A stretch of DNA of 64,000 nt. It comes from Dryocola sp051297175. Lineage in GTDB: Bacteria > Pseudomonadota > Gammaproteobacteria > Enterobacterales > Enterobacteriaceae. Each line of letters starts with the position of its first letter. Position 1 is the stretch's first letter. A model generated the notes under the pieces. That model saw only the letters and a list, made by a program, of their open reading frames with translations. It searched no databases and was not told where the DNA came from. Positions 26,880 to 36,904 of this stretch are shown piece by piece. Made by a program: the position numbers and the translations under genes. Location of the stretch: the NCBI RefSeq assembly GCF_051297175.1, contig NZ_JBINNY010000001.1, positions 2,790,001 to 2,854,000 on the forward strand. The letters are read 5' to 3'.

Positions 26880-29267
26880 TCAATCCCTCAATGATGCCTG
26901 GAATCGCTCTTTTAATGCCTCTACGCATTTTGCAACGGTAGCGGCAATCTCCTCTTCTTCGAGTGTACGGCCGGTATCCTGAAGGATAAGGCTAATGGCC
27001 AGGCTCTTATAACCTTCGGCTACGCCCTTGCCACGGTACACATCAAACAAGTTTACGCCAACTACCTGATTTGCGCCAACTTTCTTACATTCGACCAAAA
27101 TATCTGCTGCGGGAACGTTTTCAGCAACCACGACAGCGATGTCGCGGCGGTTCGCTGGGAAGCGAGAAATTTCCTGCGCCTCAGGCACCGCGCGGTCTGC
27201 GACCTTGCTCCACAACACTTCAAACACAAGCGTGCGGCCATTGAGTGAAAGCTTGCGCTCAAGCTCCGGATGCACAACACCAATGAAACCAATGCATTCG
27301 CCATGTAAATAAATAGCAGCACTTTGGCCAGGATGCAGGGCCGGGTTGCTTGCCGCTCTGAATTCAATGTCGGCCAGTTTGCCCGTCAGATCGAGAACGG
27401 ATTCCAGGTCACCTTTCAAATCATAGAAGTCGACCGTATTACGCGCCAGATCCCAATGCTCTTCATAGCGGTTGCCGCAGATAGCCCCCGCCAGCATAAG
27501 ATCCTGGCGAATGCCAAGGTCTGCCTGAGTATCAGGGACAAAGCGCAGGCCGGTTTCGAAAATACGCACGCGGCTTTGCTGGCGGTTCTGGTTATAGACC
27601 ACGGTATTCAGCAGGCCGGTCAGCAGAGACAGGCGCATCGCGGACATGTCGCTTGAGATAGGATTAGGAAGAATCAGATTTTCTTCGCCCGGATGCAGCA
27701 GCTGCTGGATTTTCGGGTCGACGAAGCTGTAGGTGATCACTTCCTGATAGCCTTTGTCCACCAGCATGGTTTTCACACGCTTGAGGGAAAGGTCCGCTTC
27801 ACGATGCGTCCCCATCACCAGGCCAGCCTGAACGGGCTCGTCCGGGATGCTGTTGTAGCCGTAAACGCGAGCGACCTCTTCAACCAGATCTTCTTCGATC
27901 TGCATATCAAAACGCCAGCTTGGCGCGACGGCCGTCCATTGATCCTGACCATCGGTGACTTCGCAGCCCAAACGACGAAGAATATCGCCAACCAGCGCGT
28001 CTTCAATGTGGTGACCAATCAGACGGTCCAGCTTGCTGCGACGCAGGGTGATGGTCGCAGGTTTTGGCAGATGCGCTTCATTCGTCACATCAATCACCGG
28101 GCCCGCTTCACCGCCGCAAAGGTCGATCAGCAAACGTGTAGCACGCTCCATCGCCTTATACTGTAGCGCAGAGTCAACGCCGCGCTCATAGCGGTGGGAC
28201 GCGTCGGTATGCAAGCCGTGACGGCGTGCGCGGCCTGTGATGGACAGCGGGCTGAAGAATGCGCACTCAAGCAGGACGTTTTGCGTTTCGTCATTTACGC
28301 CAGAATGTTCGCCACCGAAAATGCCGCCCATTGCCAGCGCTTTGTTATGATCGGCGATAACCAGCGTGTCGGCGTTGAGCTTGGCTTCGTTGCCGTCCAG
28401 CAGGGTCAGGGTTTCACCTTCTTCTGCCATACGCACGACGATCCCGCCATCAATGCGATCCAGATCGAAAGCGTGCATCGGCTGACCAAGCTCAAGCAGC
28501 ACGTAGTTAGTCACGTCAACTACGGCATCAATGGAGCGAATACCGCAGCGACGCAGCTTTTCTTTCATCCACAGCGGCGTGGGCGCCTTAACGTTGATGC
28601 CTTTAACCACACGGCCCAGATAGCGAGGGCATGCCTGTGCGGCGTCAACACGAATCGGCAGCGTGTCGTTGATGGTGGCTGCAACCGGGGACATTTCCGG
28701 CTCAACCAGCGGCAGCTTGTTCAGCACGGCCACGTCGCGAGCGACACCGATGATGCCCAGGCAATCCGCACGGTTTGGCGTCACGCTGATTTCGATAGTG
28801 TTGTCATCAAGCTTCAGATATTCACGGATATCGGTGCCGATCGGCGCGTCGGCTGGCAGTTCGATAATGCCGTTATGGTCATCGGAAATGCCCAGTTCGG
28901 AGAAGGAGCAGAGCATCCCTTCAGACGGTTCGCCGCGCAGCTTAGCCGCCTTAATTTTGAAATCGCCCGGTAATACCGCACCAACCGTCGCCACGGCTAC
29001 CTTCAGACCCTGACGGCAGTTAGGTGCACCGCAGACGATATCCAGCAGGCGTTCGCCGCCGACATTCACTTTTGTTACGCGCAGCTTGTCCGCGTTCGGG
29101 TGCTGACCGCACTCGACAACTTCACCCACTACCACGCCATGGAACGCCCCTGCAACGGCATCAACGCCATCGACTTCAAGACCGGCCATGGTAATTTGGT
29201 TGGACAGATCTTCACTGCTATTGGCTGGGTTTACCCATTCGCGTAACCAGAGTTCACTGAATTTCAT
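26880..29267 (-). CDS. pheT: Phenylalanyl-tRNA synthetase beta subunit
   Basis: The 795-residue beta chain has the E. coli length. It contains an N-terminal EMAP/tRNA-binding domain (about 39-150), B3/B4 editing domain that hydrolyses mischarged Tyr-tRNA, B5 domain, a catalytic-like core, and C-terminal anticodon-binding FDX-ACB domain. With PheS it forms an alpha2-beta2 enzyme. It lies 14 bases after pheS and is controlled by the pheM attenuator. Confidence 0.97.
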
Positions 29268-29281
29268 TGGATATCCCGCCT

Positions 29282-30265
29282 TTATTTGAACTGTTTGAGG
29301 AAACGTAAATCATTTTCGAAGAATGCGCGCAGATCGGTGACGCCGTAGCGCAGCATGGTTAAACGTTCCATGCCCATACCGAATGCGAAACCTGAGTACA
29401 CTTCAGGATCGATACCTACATTGCGCAGTACGTTTGGGTGCACCATGCCGCAGCCAAGTACTTCCAGCCACTTACCGTTTTTACCCATCACATCCACTTC
29501 AGCGGAAGGTTCGGTGAACGGGAAGTAGGACGGGCGGAAACGAATCTGCAGGTTTTCTTCGAAAAAGTTATTCAGGAAATCGTGCAGCGTGCCCTTGAGG
29601 TTGGTGAAGCTGATGTTCTTATCAACAATCAGACCTTCCATCTGGTGGAACATTGGGGTGTGGGTCTGATCGTAGTCGTTACGGTAAACGCGGCCTGGCG
29701 CAATAATGCGGATTGGCGGCTGCTTATCCTTCATGGTACGAATCTGAACGCCGGAGGTTTGCGTGCGCAGCAGGCGGGTGGCGTCGAACCAGAAGGTGTC
29801 GTGGTCCGCGCGCGCCGGATGGTGGCCTGGAATGTTCAGCGCGTCGAAGTTGTGATAGTCATCTTCAATTTCCGGGCCGGTTGCCACGGTAAAGCCAAGC
29901 TCGCCAAAGAAATGCTCAATACGATCGATGGTGCGGGTTACCGGATGCAGCCCGCCGTTTTCGATGCGGCGACCAGGCAGAGAGACATCGATAGTTTCCT
30001 GCGCCAGGCGTGCGTTCAACGCAGCGCTTTCAAGCGAAGCCTTACGTGCGTTGAGTGCTTCCTGTACCTGTTCTTTGGCTTCGTTAATTACCGCACCTGC
30101 TGCCGGACGCTCTTCCGCTGGCAGTTCACGCAGGGTGGTCATCTGTAGGGTCAGGTGCCCCTTTTTCCCTAAATATTCGACGCGTACGCTATCTAACGCG
30201 GCAACATCCTGGGCCTCGTTTATGGCGGCCGTTGCGTTGGCAACCAGCTCTGCGAGATGTGGCAT
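29282..30265 (-). CDS. pheS: Phenylalanyl-tRNA synthetase alpha subunit
   Basis: The 327-residue alpha chain carries the class II catalytic core: motif 2 (VYRNDYDQTHTPMFHQMEG) and motif 3 (GFAFGMGMERLTMLRYG). It charges tRNA-Phe. An N-terminal coiled coil (about 1-85) binds the tRNA. An AGAGGAATACC site precedes the ATG. Expression is set by attenuation at the pheM leader just upstream. Confidence 0.97.
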   Translation of the reverse strand: MPHLAELVANATAAINEAQDVAALDSVRVEYLGKKGHLTLQMTTLRELPAEERPAAGAVINEAKEQVQEALNARKASLESAALNARLAQETIDVSLPGRRIENGGLHPVTRTIDRIEHFFGELGFTVATGPEIEDDYHNFDALNIPGHHPARADHDTFWFDATRLLRTQTSGVQIRTMKDKQPPIRIIAPGRVYRNDYDQTHTPMFHQMEGLIVDKNISFTNLKGTLHDFLNNFFEENLQIRFRPSYFPFTEPSAEVDVMGKNGKWLEVLGCGMVHPNVLRNVGIDPEVYSGFAFGMGMERLTMLRYGVTDLRAFFENDLRFLKQFK

Positions 30266-30327
30266 GGTATTCCTCTTATGCCGGCATAATTACCGGGGTG
30301 GTTTGTCTGTATACAAAATCGATATGC

Positions 30328-30357
30328 AAAAAAAAAGCCTCCACAAAGGAGGCTTTC
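30328..30357 (-). terminator. pheST attenuator terminator
   Basis: On the minus strand a GC-rich stem (30335-30342 with 30348-30355) runs into an unbroken T run. It lies between pheM and pheS, where the E. coli operon is known to be attenuated according to Phe-tRNA charging. Confidence 0.92.
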
Positions 30358-30401
30358 AGCGCTGTTTTTCGTTTCTTTTCTTACGCGCAAAGCCCCCTGA
30401 T

Positions 30402-30446
30402 TCAGGCGCTAAAGTAAAAAAAGAAACGGAAAATAGCAGCATTCAT
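30402..30446 (-). CDS. pheM: pheST leader peptide
   Basis: The 14-residue peptide MNAAIFRFFFYFSA has five phenylalanines and differs from E. coli PheM only at its last residue. Ribosome stalling on the Phe codons when charged tRNA-Phe is scarce prevents formation of the downstream terminator and lets pheST be transcribed. It was found by reading the leader directly. Confidence 0.95.
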   Translation of the reverse strand: MNAAIFRFFFYFSA

Positions 30447-30534
30447 GCTTGCAGTTACCTTAATCGACGCTTTTCGTTCTGTGTATTGAAAAGGCTCAGA
30501 CCCGAAATGTCAATAATTTGATTAGGTTAGAAAT

Positions 30535-30559
30535 TAAAAGAGGGAGACAAGCTCCCTCT
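30535..30559 (-). terminator. Terminator after rplT
   Basis: An eight-bp stem (30539-30546 with 30552-30559) followed on the minus strand by TTTT lies just beyond the rplT stop. It separates the infC-rpmI-rplT transcript from the pheM leader. Confidence 0.85.
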
Positions 30560-30569
30560 GATAACTGGC

Positions 30570-30926
30570 TTACGCCAGAGCTGCTTTCGCTTTTTCAACC
30601 AGGGCAGAGAATGCCACTTTGTCGAAAACTGCGATGTCAGCCAGGATCTTACGGTCAATTTCAACAGAAGCTTTTTTCAGGCCGTTGATGAATTTGCTGT
30701 AAGAGATACCGTTCTGACGAGCTGCAGCGTTGATACGTGCAATCCACAGCTGGCGGAACTGACGCTTACGTTGACGACGGTCACGGTAAGCATACTGACC
30801 AGCTTTGATAACAGCCTGGAAGGCAACGCGGTATACGCGAGAACGCGCACCATAGTAGCCTTTAGCTTGTTTGAGGATTTTTTTGTGACGAGCACGTGCG
30901 ATTACACCACGTTTTACGCGAGCCAT
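30570..30926 (-). CDS. rplT: Ribosomal protein L20
   Basis: This 118-residue basic 50S protein is needed for early large-subunit assembly. It is also the known translational repressor of rpmI-rplT, binding an mRNA structure that resembles its 23S site. The long basic N-terminal helix (ARVKRGVIARARHKKILK) and the globular end are intact. A strong AGGAG site precedes the ATG. Confidence 0.98.
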   Translation of the reverse strand: MARVKRGVIARARHKKILKQAKGYYGARSRVYRVAFQAVIKAGQYAYRDRRQRKRQFRQLWIARINAAARQNGISYSKFINGLKKASVEIDRKILADIAVFDKVAFSALVEKAKAALA

Positions 30927-30970
30927 GTTAGCTCTCCTGTTCTATATTCTGAATTAATTAAAAAGTTAAC

Positions 30971-31168
30971 TTATGCGTACGGCAGGCACGCGACTACCAG
31001 GCCCAGATCCCCTTTGGAGACCATGCCTTTTGGACGCAGATGACGTTTACGCTTAGTAGACTTTTTAGTCAGAATGTGACGCAGGTTAGCGTGCTTGCGC
31101 TTAAAACCACCACCGGCAGTTTTCTTGAAGCGCTTAGCGGCGCCGCGTACTGTTTTAATCTTTGGCAT
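30971..31168 (-). CDS. rpmI: Ribosomal protein L35
   Basis: This 65-residue highly basic 50S protein matches E. coli L35 throughout ([17 protein letters not shown] start, [10 protein letters not shown] end). It lies between infC and rplT. Its weak ribosome site fits the known L20-mediated translational control, which acts at rpmI and extends to rplT by coupling. Confidence 0.98.
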
Positions 31169-31264
31169 TTAATTACTTTCCACTTCGCATTGTTAATTAA
31201 ACGAACCAGAAGGCGAACAAATCCTGCGAGGCCGAAGCCCCGCGGGAACTGTTACTTGAGTGCC

Positions 31265-31807
31265 TTACTGTTTCTTCTTAGGAGCGAGCACCATGATCAT
31301 CTGGCGGCCTTCGATCTTCGATGGGAAGGATTCGACCACTGCCAGTTCACTCAGATCGTCACGGACGCGGTTAAGCACTTCCATACCGATCTGCTGGTGA
31401 GCCATCTCACGACCGCGGAAACGCAGCGTGATCTTAGCTTTATCACCCTCTTCCAGAAAGCGAACCAGGCTGCGGAGTTTTACCTGGTAGTCGCCATCGT
31501 CAGTGCCAGGTCGGAATTTGATTTCCTTAACCTGAATAACTTTTTGCTTCTTCTTCTGTTCCTTAGAAGATTTGCTTTTTTCGTAGAGGAACTTGCCGTA
31601 GTCCATGATGCGGCAAACAGGCGGTTCGGCATTAGGGCTGATTTCTACTAAATCTACCCCAGCCTCTTCGGCTTTTTCTAAAGCTTCATTCAGACTGACA
31701 ATACCTAGCTGCTCGCCGTCTATACCTGTTAGACGAACCTCAGTGGCACGAATTTCTCTGTTAATGCGATTAGGACGCGCCGGTTGAACTCTTTTTCCGC
31801 CTTTAAT
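31265..31807 (-). CDS. infC: Translation initiation factor IF-3, ATT start
   Basis: IF-3 (180 residues) binds the 30S subunit, prevents premature 50S joining and checks the start codon. The gene begins at ATT (31805-31807 on the plus strand as AAT), preceded by GGAGG, giving KGGKRVQPARPNRINREI as in E. coli. The first in-frame ATG lies far inside and would delete the N-terminal domain. The rare AUU start is the known basis of autoregulation, since IF-3 discriminates against it. The thrS stop lies three bases upstream. Confidence 0.97.
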   Translation of the reverse strand: MKGGKRVQPARPNRINREIRATEVRLTGIDGEQLGIVSLNEALEKAEEAGVDLVEISPNAEPPVCRIMDYGKFLYEKSKSSKEQKKKQKVIQVKEIKFRPGTDDGDYQVKLRSLVRFLEEGDKAKITLRFRGREMAHQQIGMEVLNRVRDDLSELAVVESFPSKIEGRQMIMVLAPKKKQ

Positions 31808-31810
31808 ACT

Positions 31811-33739
31811 TTATTCCTCCAGTTGATTTAGATTGCGGCTGCGGATTTCTTGCTGCAGCTTTTCAATCAATTCGTTGACGTCCATGCTTCCCAAGTCTTT
31901 GCCACGACGGGTACGAACGGCAACTTTGCCTGCTTCTACCTCTTTGTCGCCACAAACTAACATATAAGGGACACGACGCAACGTGTGTTCACGGATTTTA
32001 AAGCCTATCTTCTCATTTCTCAAGTCTGCTTTTACGCGAATGCCTGCATTTTGTAGTTTACGGGTCAATTCGTTAACGTAATCAGACTGTCCATCAGTGA
32101 TATTCATGACCACTGCCTGGACCGGCGCAAGCCAGGTTGGGAAGAACCCAGCGAACTCTTCGGTGAGGATGCCGATAAACCTTTCCATGGAGCCCAAAAT
32201 GGCGCGGTGAATCATCACCGGCACCAATCGCTCGTTGTTTTCGCCGATGTACGACGCATTTAAGCGCGTAGGCAGGGAGAAGTCGAGCTGGACGGTACCA
32301 CACTGCCATGCACGATCCAGGCAGTCATACAGGGTAAATTCAATCTTAGGACCGTAGAAAGCGCCCTCGCCCGGCTGGTATTCAAACGGGATTTCGTTCT
32401 CTTGCAGCGCCACGGCCAGGTCAGCTTCCGCACGATCCCACATTTCGTCGGTACCAATGCGTTTTTCTGGACGCGTTGACAGTTTCACGACGATTTTTTC
32501 GAAACCGAAGGTGCTGTACATGTCATAAACCATGCGAATACAGCTATTCACTTCGTCGCGAACCTGATCTTCAGTACAGAAGACGTGGGCATCATCCTGG
32601 GTGAAACCGCGAACGCGCATCAGGCCATGCAGCGCGCCTGATGGCTCGTTACGGTGGCAGCTACCGAATTCAGCCATACGTAACGGCAGGTCGCGGTAGG
32701 ATTTTAGACCCTGGTTGAAAATTTGCACGTGACCCGGGCAGTTCATTGGCTTAATGCAATATTCACGGTTCTCAGAAGAGGTGGTGAACATGGCATCTTT
32801 ATAGTTGTCCCAGTGGCCGGTTTTTTCCCACAGCACACGGTCCATCATGAACGGGCCTTTTACTTCCTGATACTGATACTCTTTAAGCTTGGAACGTACG
32901 AACACTTCCAGCTCGCGGAAGATTGTCCAGCCGTCGTTGTGCCAGAACACCATACCCGGCGCTTCTTCCTGCATGTGATACAGGTCGAGCTGTTTACCGA
33001 TTTTACGGTGGTCACGCTTAGACGCTTCTTCCAGACGCTGCAGGTAGGCATTGAGTTGTTTTTTATCCGCCCATGCAGTGCCATAAATGCGTTGCAGCAT
33101 TTTATTGTTGCTATCGCCACGCCAGTAAGCACCGGAGGTTTTCTGCAGTTTGAAGTGATGGCAGAAACGCATATTCGGTACGTGCGGACCGCGGCACATA
33201 TCAACGTATTCTTCATGATGATACAAACCAGGTTTGTCATCATGGCTGATGTTTTCATCAAGAATTGCCACTTTGTAGCTTTCGCCACGGTTGACGAAAG
33301 TTTCGCGGGCTTCATGCCAGCTCACTTTCTTCTTGATAACGTCGTAATCTTTTTCAGCCAGCTCGTGCATACGCTTTTCGAGCAGCTCAAGATCTTCCTG
33401 GGTTAGGGTGTGGTCAAGATCGACGTCGTAATAAAAACCGTTGTCGATAACCGGGCCAATCGCCATTTTGGTATTCGGCCACAGCTGTTTGATAGCGTGA
33501 CCCAGCAGGTGCGCACAGGAGTGACGGAGAATTTCCAGACCGGCTTCATCTTTAACGGTGATGATGGCAAGTTTTGCATCGTGTTCGATGAGGTCGGTTG
33601 CGTCAACAAGCTCACCGTCTACGCGACCAGCAATACAGGCTTTTGCAAGACCGGGGCCGATGTCCAGCGCCACATCCAGCGGGCTAACGGGGCGGTCGAA
33701 ATGGCGTTGGCTACCATCAGGAAGAGTAATAACAGGCAT
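31811..33739 (-). CDS. thrS: Threonyl-tRNA synthetase
   Basis: The 642-residue class II enzyme has the E. coli length. It has a TGS domain (about 1-62), an N2 editing domain with HSCAHLLGHA, the catalytic core with motif 2 (EFGSCHRNEPSGALHGLMRV, 20 residues) and motif 3 region, zinc ligands including CPGH, and a C-terminal anticodon domain. It charges tRNA-Thr and represses its own translation through a tRNA-like leader. Confidence 0.98.
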   Translation of the reverse strand: MPVITLPDGSQRHFDRPVSPLDVALDIGPGLAKACIAGRVDGELVDATDLIEHDAKLAIITVKDEAGLEILRHSCAHLLGHAIKQLWPNTKMAIGPVIDNGFYYDVDLDHTLTQEDLELLEKRMHELAEKDYDVIKKKVSWHEARETFVNRGESYKVAILDENISHDDKPGLYHHEEYVDMCRGPHVPNMRFCHHFKLQKTSGAYWRGDSNNKMLQRIYGTAWADKKQLNAYLQRLEEASKRDHRKIGKQLDLYHMQEEAPGMVFWHNDGWTIFRELEVFVRSKLKEYQYQEVKGPFMMDRVLWEKTGHWDNYKDAMFTTSSENREYCIKPMNCPGHVQIFNQGLKSYRDLPLRMAEFGSCHRNEPSGALHGLMRVRGFTQDDAHVFCTEDQVRDEVNSCIRMVYDMYSTFGFEKIVVKLSTRPEKRIGTDEMWDRAEADLAVALQENEIPFEYQPGEGAFYGPKIEFTLYDCLDRAWQCGTVQLDFSLPTRLNASYIGENNERLVPVMIHRAILGSMERFIGILTEEFAGFFPTWLAPVQAVVMNITDGQSDYVNELTRKLQNAGIRVKADLRNEKIGFKIREHTLRRVPYMLVCGDKEVEAGKVAVRTRRGKDLGSMDVNELIEKLQQEIRSRNLNQLEE

Positions 33740-33900
33740 GATAAGTCCTTATTTGCAGTGGTGACCCGCACGAAAGATCACATGCAACTTTATAAAGTTT
33801 TAAATAAATCAGAAGGTTAGGAAGGGTCGAATGCTTCACTCTGCAAACTATGTACTTGATACTTAACGTACCCACAACCGCCTACTGATTACACCCGGCA
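33740..33900 (-). promoter_or_regulatory. thrS translational operator
   Basis: The leader next to thrS keeps the E. coli operator domain 2: the hairpin at 33761-33782 shows CGT, the tRNA-Thr anticodon triplet, in its loop (33770-33772 as ACG on the plus strand). ThrRS binds this anticodon mimic and blocks ribosome entry at the AAGGA site beside the start. The remaining upstream part is AT-rich with further stem potential. Confidence 0.85.
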
Positions 33901-34037
33901 ATAGTACACGTCATTAGGTGAGGGTTAAAGGACACAAATGGATATTTCAGCTGGGCATAGCTGTGTGACACATCGCCAGAACGATGATATTTTCCCATCA
34001 GTTACGTAATGCATGATTGAAGCAAGCGGGAAATTTA

Positions 34038-34193
34038 ATGGATCTTTTTGATGAAACTTACGAGCGCCATAAACAGTCGGTGGGCAGTCAGGAAGCGCGT
34101 TGGAACGCCTGGCTGAGTCAACACCCATTGGTTTTGGTCGCGGTTGCCATGGTGACCGTGTTAATTATTTTATTGGCAATGCACTTTTCATAG
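34038..34193 (+). CDS. Putative small single-span membrane protein
   Basis: This 51-codon ORF begins MDLFDETYERHKQ, continues with an amphipathic acidic/basic stretch and ends in one predicted transmembrane helix (about residues 30-48, PLVLVAVAMVTVLIILLAM). GGGA lies about nine bases before the ATG. It is in the thrS-ydiY interval where E. coli encodes the small membrane protein YniD, but I do not see convincing sequence similarity. Function unknown. A bidirectional terminator follows at 34325. Confidence 0.55.
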   Translation: MDLFDETYERHKQSVGSQEARWNAWLSQHPLVLVAVAMVTVLIILLAMHFS

Positions 34194-34324
34194 CTCTGAA
34201 CGTTAAGGCTATGTCTTGGCTAAATATACTACTTATCCACGATGTTTTGTTGCGAAAATATTCGGCAGAAATTCGCAATGTAGCAAAGCCCCCTTTAGTG
34301 AATAACCTGCGATATTAAAGACAT

Positions 34325-34354
34325 AAAAAACCGGATTATTATCTCCGGTTTTTT
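34325..34354. terminator. Bidirectional terminator after the small membrane ORF
   Basis: An 11-bp stem (34325-34335 with 34344-34354) has A/T runs at both ends. It can stop transcription from the small ORF on the plus strand and from the minus-strand gene at 34427. Confidence 0.85.
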
Positions 34355-34426
34355 ATATTGCGCCTGTATAAAATACGCATTCATAGAGGGAAAAGCGCAG
34401 GCGGGAATTTTCAAAAGCAGGACTTA

Positions 34427-34654
34427 TCAATACCACTCGCCGGCAACCAGCGTATGCACGTTAAAGGCATCATCCATTGAACGACCGGTGGACTGTGAGC
34501 CAGGAGCGATGTTAGAGCCCGCTTCGACAGTGGTTACATGGGAAGTTTTGACTGTAGATTGCGTTGCGGCGCTGGCGGCAGGCTGAGCTGCAAATGCACC
34601 GAATGAAACGACAGAAAGGATGCTGGCCGCAGCGATATAGTTAATAGTTTTCAT
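34427..34654 (-). CDS. Small secreted protein of unknown function
   Basis: This 75-residue protein has a clear signal peptide (MKTINYIAAASILSVVSFGA, cleavage after AFA near residue 22) and a mature part of about 53 residues rich in Ser, Thr and Ala, with no cysteine, ending VHTLVAGEWY. The signal peptide resembles those of BhsA/McbA-type proteins, but the DUF1471 core is not visible. An AATTAAG sequence precedes the ATG; a longer in-frame start lacks a signal peptide at its N-terminus. I do not recognise the family. Confidence 0.6.
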   Translation of the reverse strand: MKTINYIAAASILSVVSFGAFAAQPAASAATQSTVKTSHVTTVEAGSNIAPGSQSTGRSMDDAFNVHTLVAGEWY

Positions 34655-34893
34655 CTTAATTTTTCTCTTATTTAGTGGATTCCAGGGCATTCGCCGGATA
34701 ACGTTATAAGAGTAGATCCCGATCACACTTTTGGATAGTCAATTTATTTGTCAAAAGGTTTCAAAGATACTGAATATATGACCTGAAGAGCGATTGTGGA
34801 GGAATGATGGAGAAAAGTTGGCTGATTTCATTTTACTATAAATAAAACGGAAGACCGAATTAATAATAACACTTCTTGCTAAATTAAAACATT

Positions 34894-34916
34894 AAAGCCG
34901 GGTCGAACCCGGCTTT
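34894..34916 (-). terminator. Terminator after ydiY
   Basis: A perfect ten-bp stem (34894-34903 with 34907-34916) with a three-base loop lies just past the ydiY stop and is followed by AT-rich sequence on the minus strand. Confidence 0.85.
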
Positions 34917-34921
34917 GACAA

Positions 34922-35680
34922 TTACATCTTATAACCGAGAGTAATCGCGGTTTTTCTGTCGGTATGATTGGGAGCAGAGTCCGGTGGATTGGAGTTCCAG
35001 GTCACGTTGTAGGCGACTTTAAGCCCAAAATGCTCGTTGATGGCCACTTCAAGGCCCGTCTCTGAGTTTACCGTGGTGTCTTCGCTACCCAGCACCGACA
35101 CACCCTCGATAAACTTCGCGTTATCCGTAAGCTGCCAGTTATAGATGCCGGAAGCATAGCCCAGCGCCTGAGTTTCATGGCCGCCATCGGTATATTCGTC
35201 GTAACGCACGCCAGGACCGAATTCCAGACGGAAACTGTGCACCGGGCCGCTTAGGAACTGACGACCATAACCCGCAGTGAGGATATCGCGCGCCTGGTAG
35301 CCGTTAAAGCGGTCGGTCAACCAGCTTGCCTGGCCAAAGAGGTAGTCGCTATCGGTCATGTTGTAACGGCTACGCGCGCCCGCAGAGTAAGTCTCTGAAG
35401 AGCGTTCATCGTTGGAAGAGGTGTTGTTCGCGTTACCCCAAAGTGACCATGCTGTAGAGGTGTTATACCAGGTCATATTGGTATTTGCCGTCAGCGTAGA
35501 GCTTTTGGTGTTGCCTGACTGAGCGAGATAGCCTGCGTTAAGATTACCTTCAAAGGGTTTCTTCGCGGTGCTTGGGTCATCCATGACAGTGAAAACGGTA
35601 TTATCTGCAAGTGCAAAATGGCTAAATAGCGCACTCCCGGTCAGCAAAACTGCTGCCGGTACTGTCTTAACAAGCTTCAT
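34922..35680 (-). CDS. ydiY: DUF481 outer-membrane protein YdiY
   Basis: This 252-residue protein has a signal peptide ending near residue 25 (HFALA) and a predicted beta-barrel rich in alternating aromatic residues, typical of DUF481 (YdiY) proteins. It ends ITLGYKM. E. coli YdiY is reported as acid-inducible, but its function is unknown. It is divergent from pfkB. Position and length agree with E. coli. Confidence 0.9.
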   Translation of the reverse strand: MKLVKTVPAAVLLTGSALFSHFALADNTVFTVMDDPSTAKKPFEGNLNAGYLAQSGNTKSSTLTANTNMTWYNTSTAWSLWGNANNTSSNDERSSETYSAGARSRYNMTDSDYLFGQASWLTDRFNGYQARDILTAGYGRQFLSGPVHSFRLEFGPGVRYDEYTDGGHETQALGYASGIYNWQLTDNAKFIEGVSVLGSEDTTVNSETGLEVAINEHFGLKVAYNVTWNSNPPDSAPNHTDRKTAITLGYKM

Positions 35681-35968
35681 TTATTAATCCGTACGACAAA
35701 AATAGAAACCACCAAGGTTCCGGAATCTTCCCTAAGGATCAAATCTAAATGTCCTAAGAAAGGTTACAAATTATAAAAAAGCCAGAATAACATAGCAATG
35801 AATTCCTCTTTCATTTTTTGAATAAGAACGCTCTTAAAACATCTTTCTTTTCATATATATAGCTAACGCTTGCTTTTTGGCAATCAATTGAAAAATCATG
35901 ACGTTAATTAAAATTTATCGTTCCGATTTGGTGCTAAGCTCTCCTTAATCACGATAAAAGGAGGATTC

Positions 35969-36898
35969 ATGGCTCGCATCTATACGTTGACACTCGCTCC
36001 CTCTCTCGACAGCGCCACTCTTACTCCGCAAATATACCCGGAAGGCAAACTTCGTTGTACTGCACCGGTTTTCGAACCCGGCGGCGGCGGCATTAACGTC
36101 GCGCGCGCTATTTCGCATCTCGGCGGTAAGGCAACGGCCATTTTCCCTGCAGGCGGCGCAACTGGCGAACATCTCTCCGCCCTGCTCCGCGACGAGAAAG
36201 TAACGATAGACACCGTTGAATCACATGACTGGACGCGTCAAAACCTGCATGTGCATACCGAATCAACCGGCGAACAGTATCGATTTGTCATGCCGGGTGC
36301 GGCGCTTAGCGATGACGAATTCCACCGCCTGGAGGAAAAAGTACTGGCGATTGATTCCGGCTCAATTCTGGTTATTAGCGGTAGCCTGCCGCCGGGCATC
36401 AACGTTGAAAAACTCTGCTCGCTAGTGAAAGCAGCCCAGGGTGCAGGCATTCGCTGCATCGTCGACAGTTCTGGTGAAGCACTCAAAGCGACGCTTGAGA
36501 TTGGCAATATCGAACTGGTAAAGCCGAACCAGAAAGAGCTAAGCGCGCTGGTAAACCGCGATTTGACGCAGCCTGACGACGTTCGCAAAGCCGCGCAGGA
36601 AATCGTCGAAAGCGGAAAAGCCCGTAGGGTAGTTGTCTCACTTGGCCCACAGGGTGCGCTGGGCGTCGACGCCAGCGGCTGCGTTCAGGTTGTGCCACCG
36701 CCGGTTAAAAGCCAGAGCACCGTAGGCGCGGGCGACAGCATGGTCGGCGCCATGACCTTAAAACTCGCGGAAAACGCCCCGCTACTCGATATGGTCAGAT
36801 TTGGCGTTGCCGCGGGCAGCGCCGCCACGCTAAACAAAGGCACGCGGCTGTGCTCTCTTGAAAATACCCAAAAGATTTACGATTACCTGCGTTCATAA
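35969..36898 (+). CDS. pfkB: 6-phosphofructokinase 2
   Basis: This PfkB/ribokinase-family kinase (309 residues, E. coli length) phosphorylates fructose-6-phosphate in glycolysis as the minor isozyme. The substrate motif GGGGINVARAI and the ATP/catalytic motif TVGAGDSMVGAM (Asp as base) are present. A strong AAAAGGAGG site precedes the ATG. A hairpin terminator follows. Confidence 0.96.
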   Translation: MARIYTLTLAPSLDSATLTPQIYPEGKLRCTAPVFEPGGGGINVARAISHLGGKATAIFPAGGATGEHLSALLRDEKVTIDTVESHDWTRQNLHVHTESTGEQYRFVMPGAALSDDEFHRLEEKVLAIDSGSILVISGSLPPGINVEKLCSLVKAAQGAGIRCIVDSSGEALKATLEIGNIELVKPNQKELSALVNRDLTQPDDVRKAAQEIVESGKARRVVVSLGPQGALGVDASGCVQVVPPPVKSQSTVGAGDSMVGAMTLKLAENAPLLDMVRFGVAAGSAATLNKGTRLCSLENTQKIYDYLRS

Positions 36899-36904
36899 TG
36901 CCCG

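Noticed and set aside
34100..34318. TTG-started 72-codon frame overlapping the small membrane ORF
   Set aside because: Non-ATG start, no ribosome site, and it overlaps the better supported ORF at 34038.
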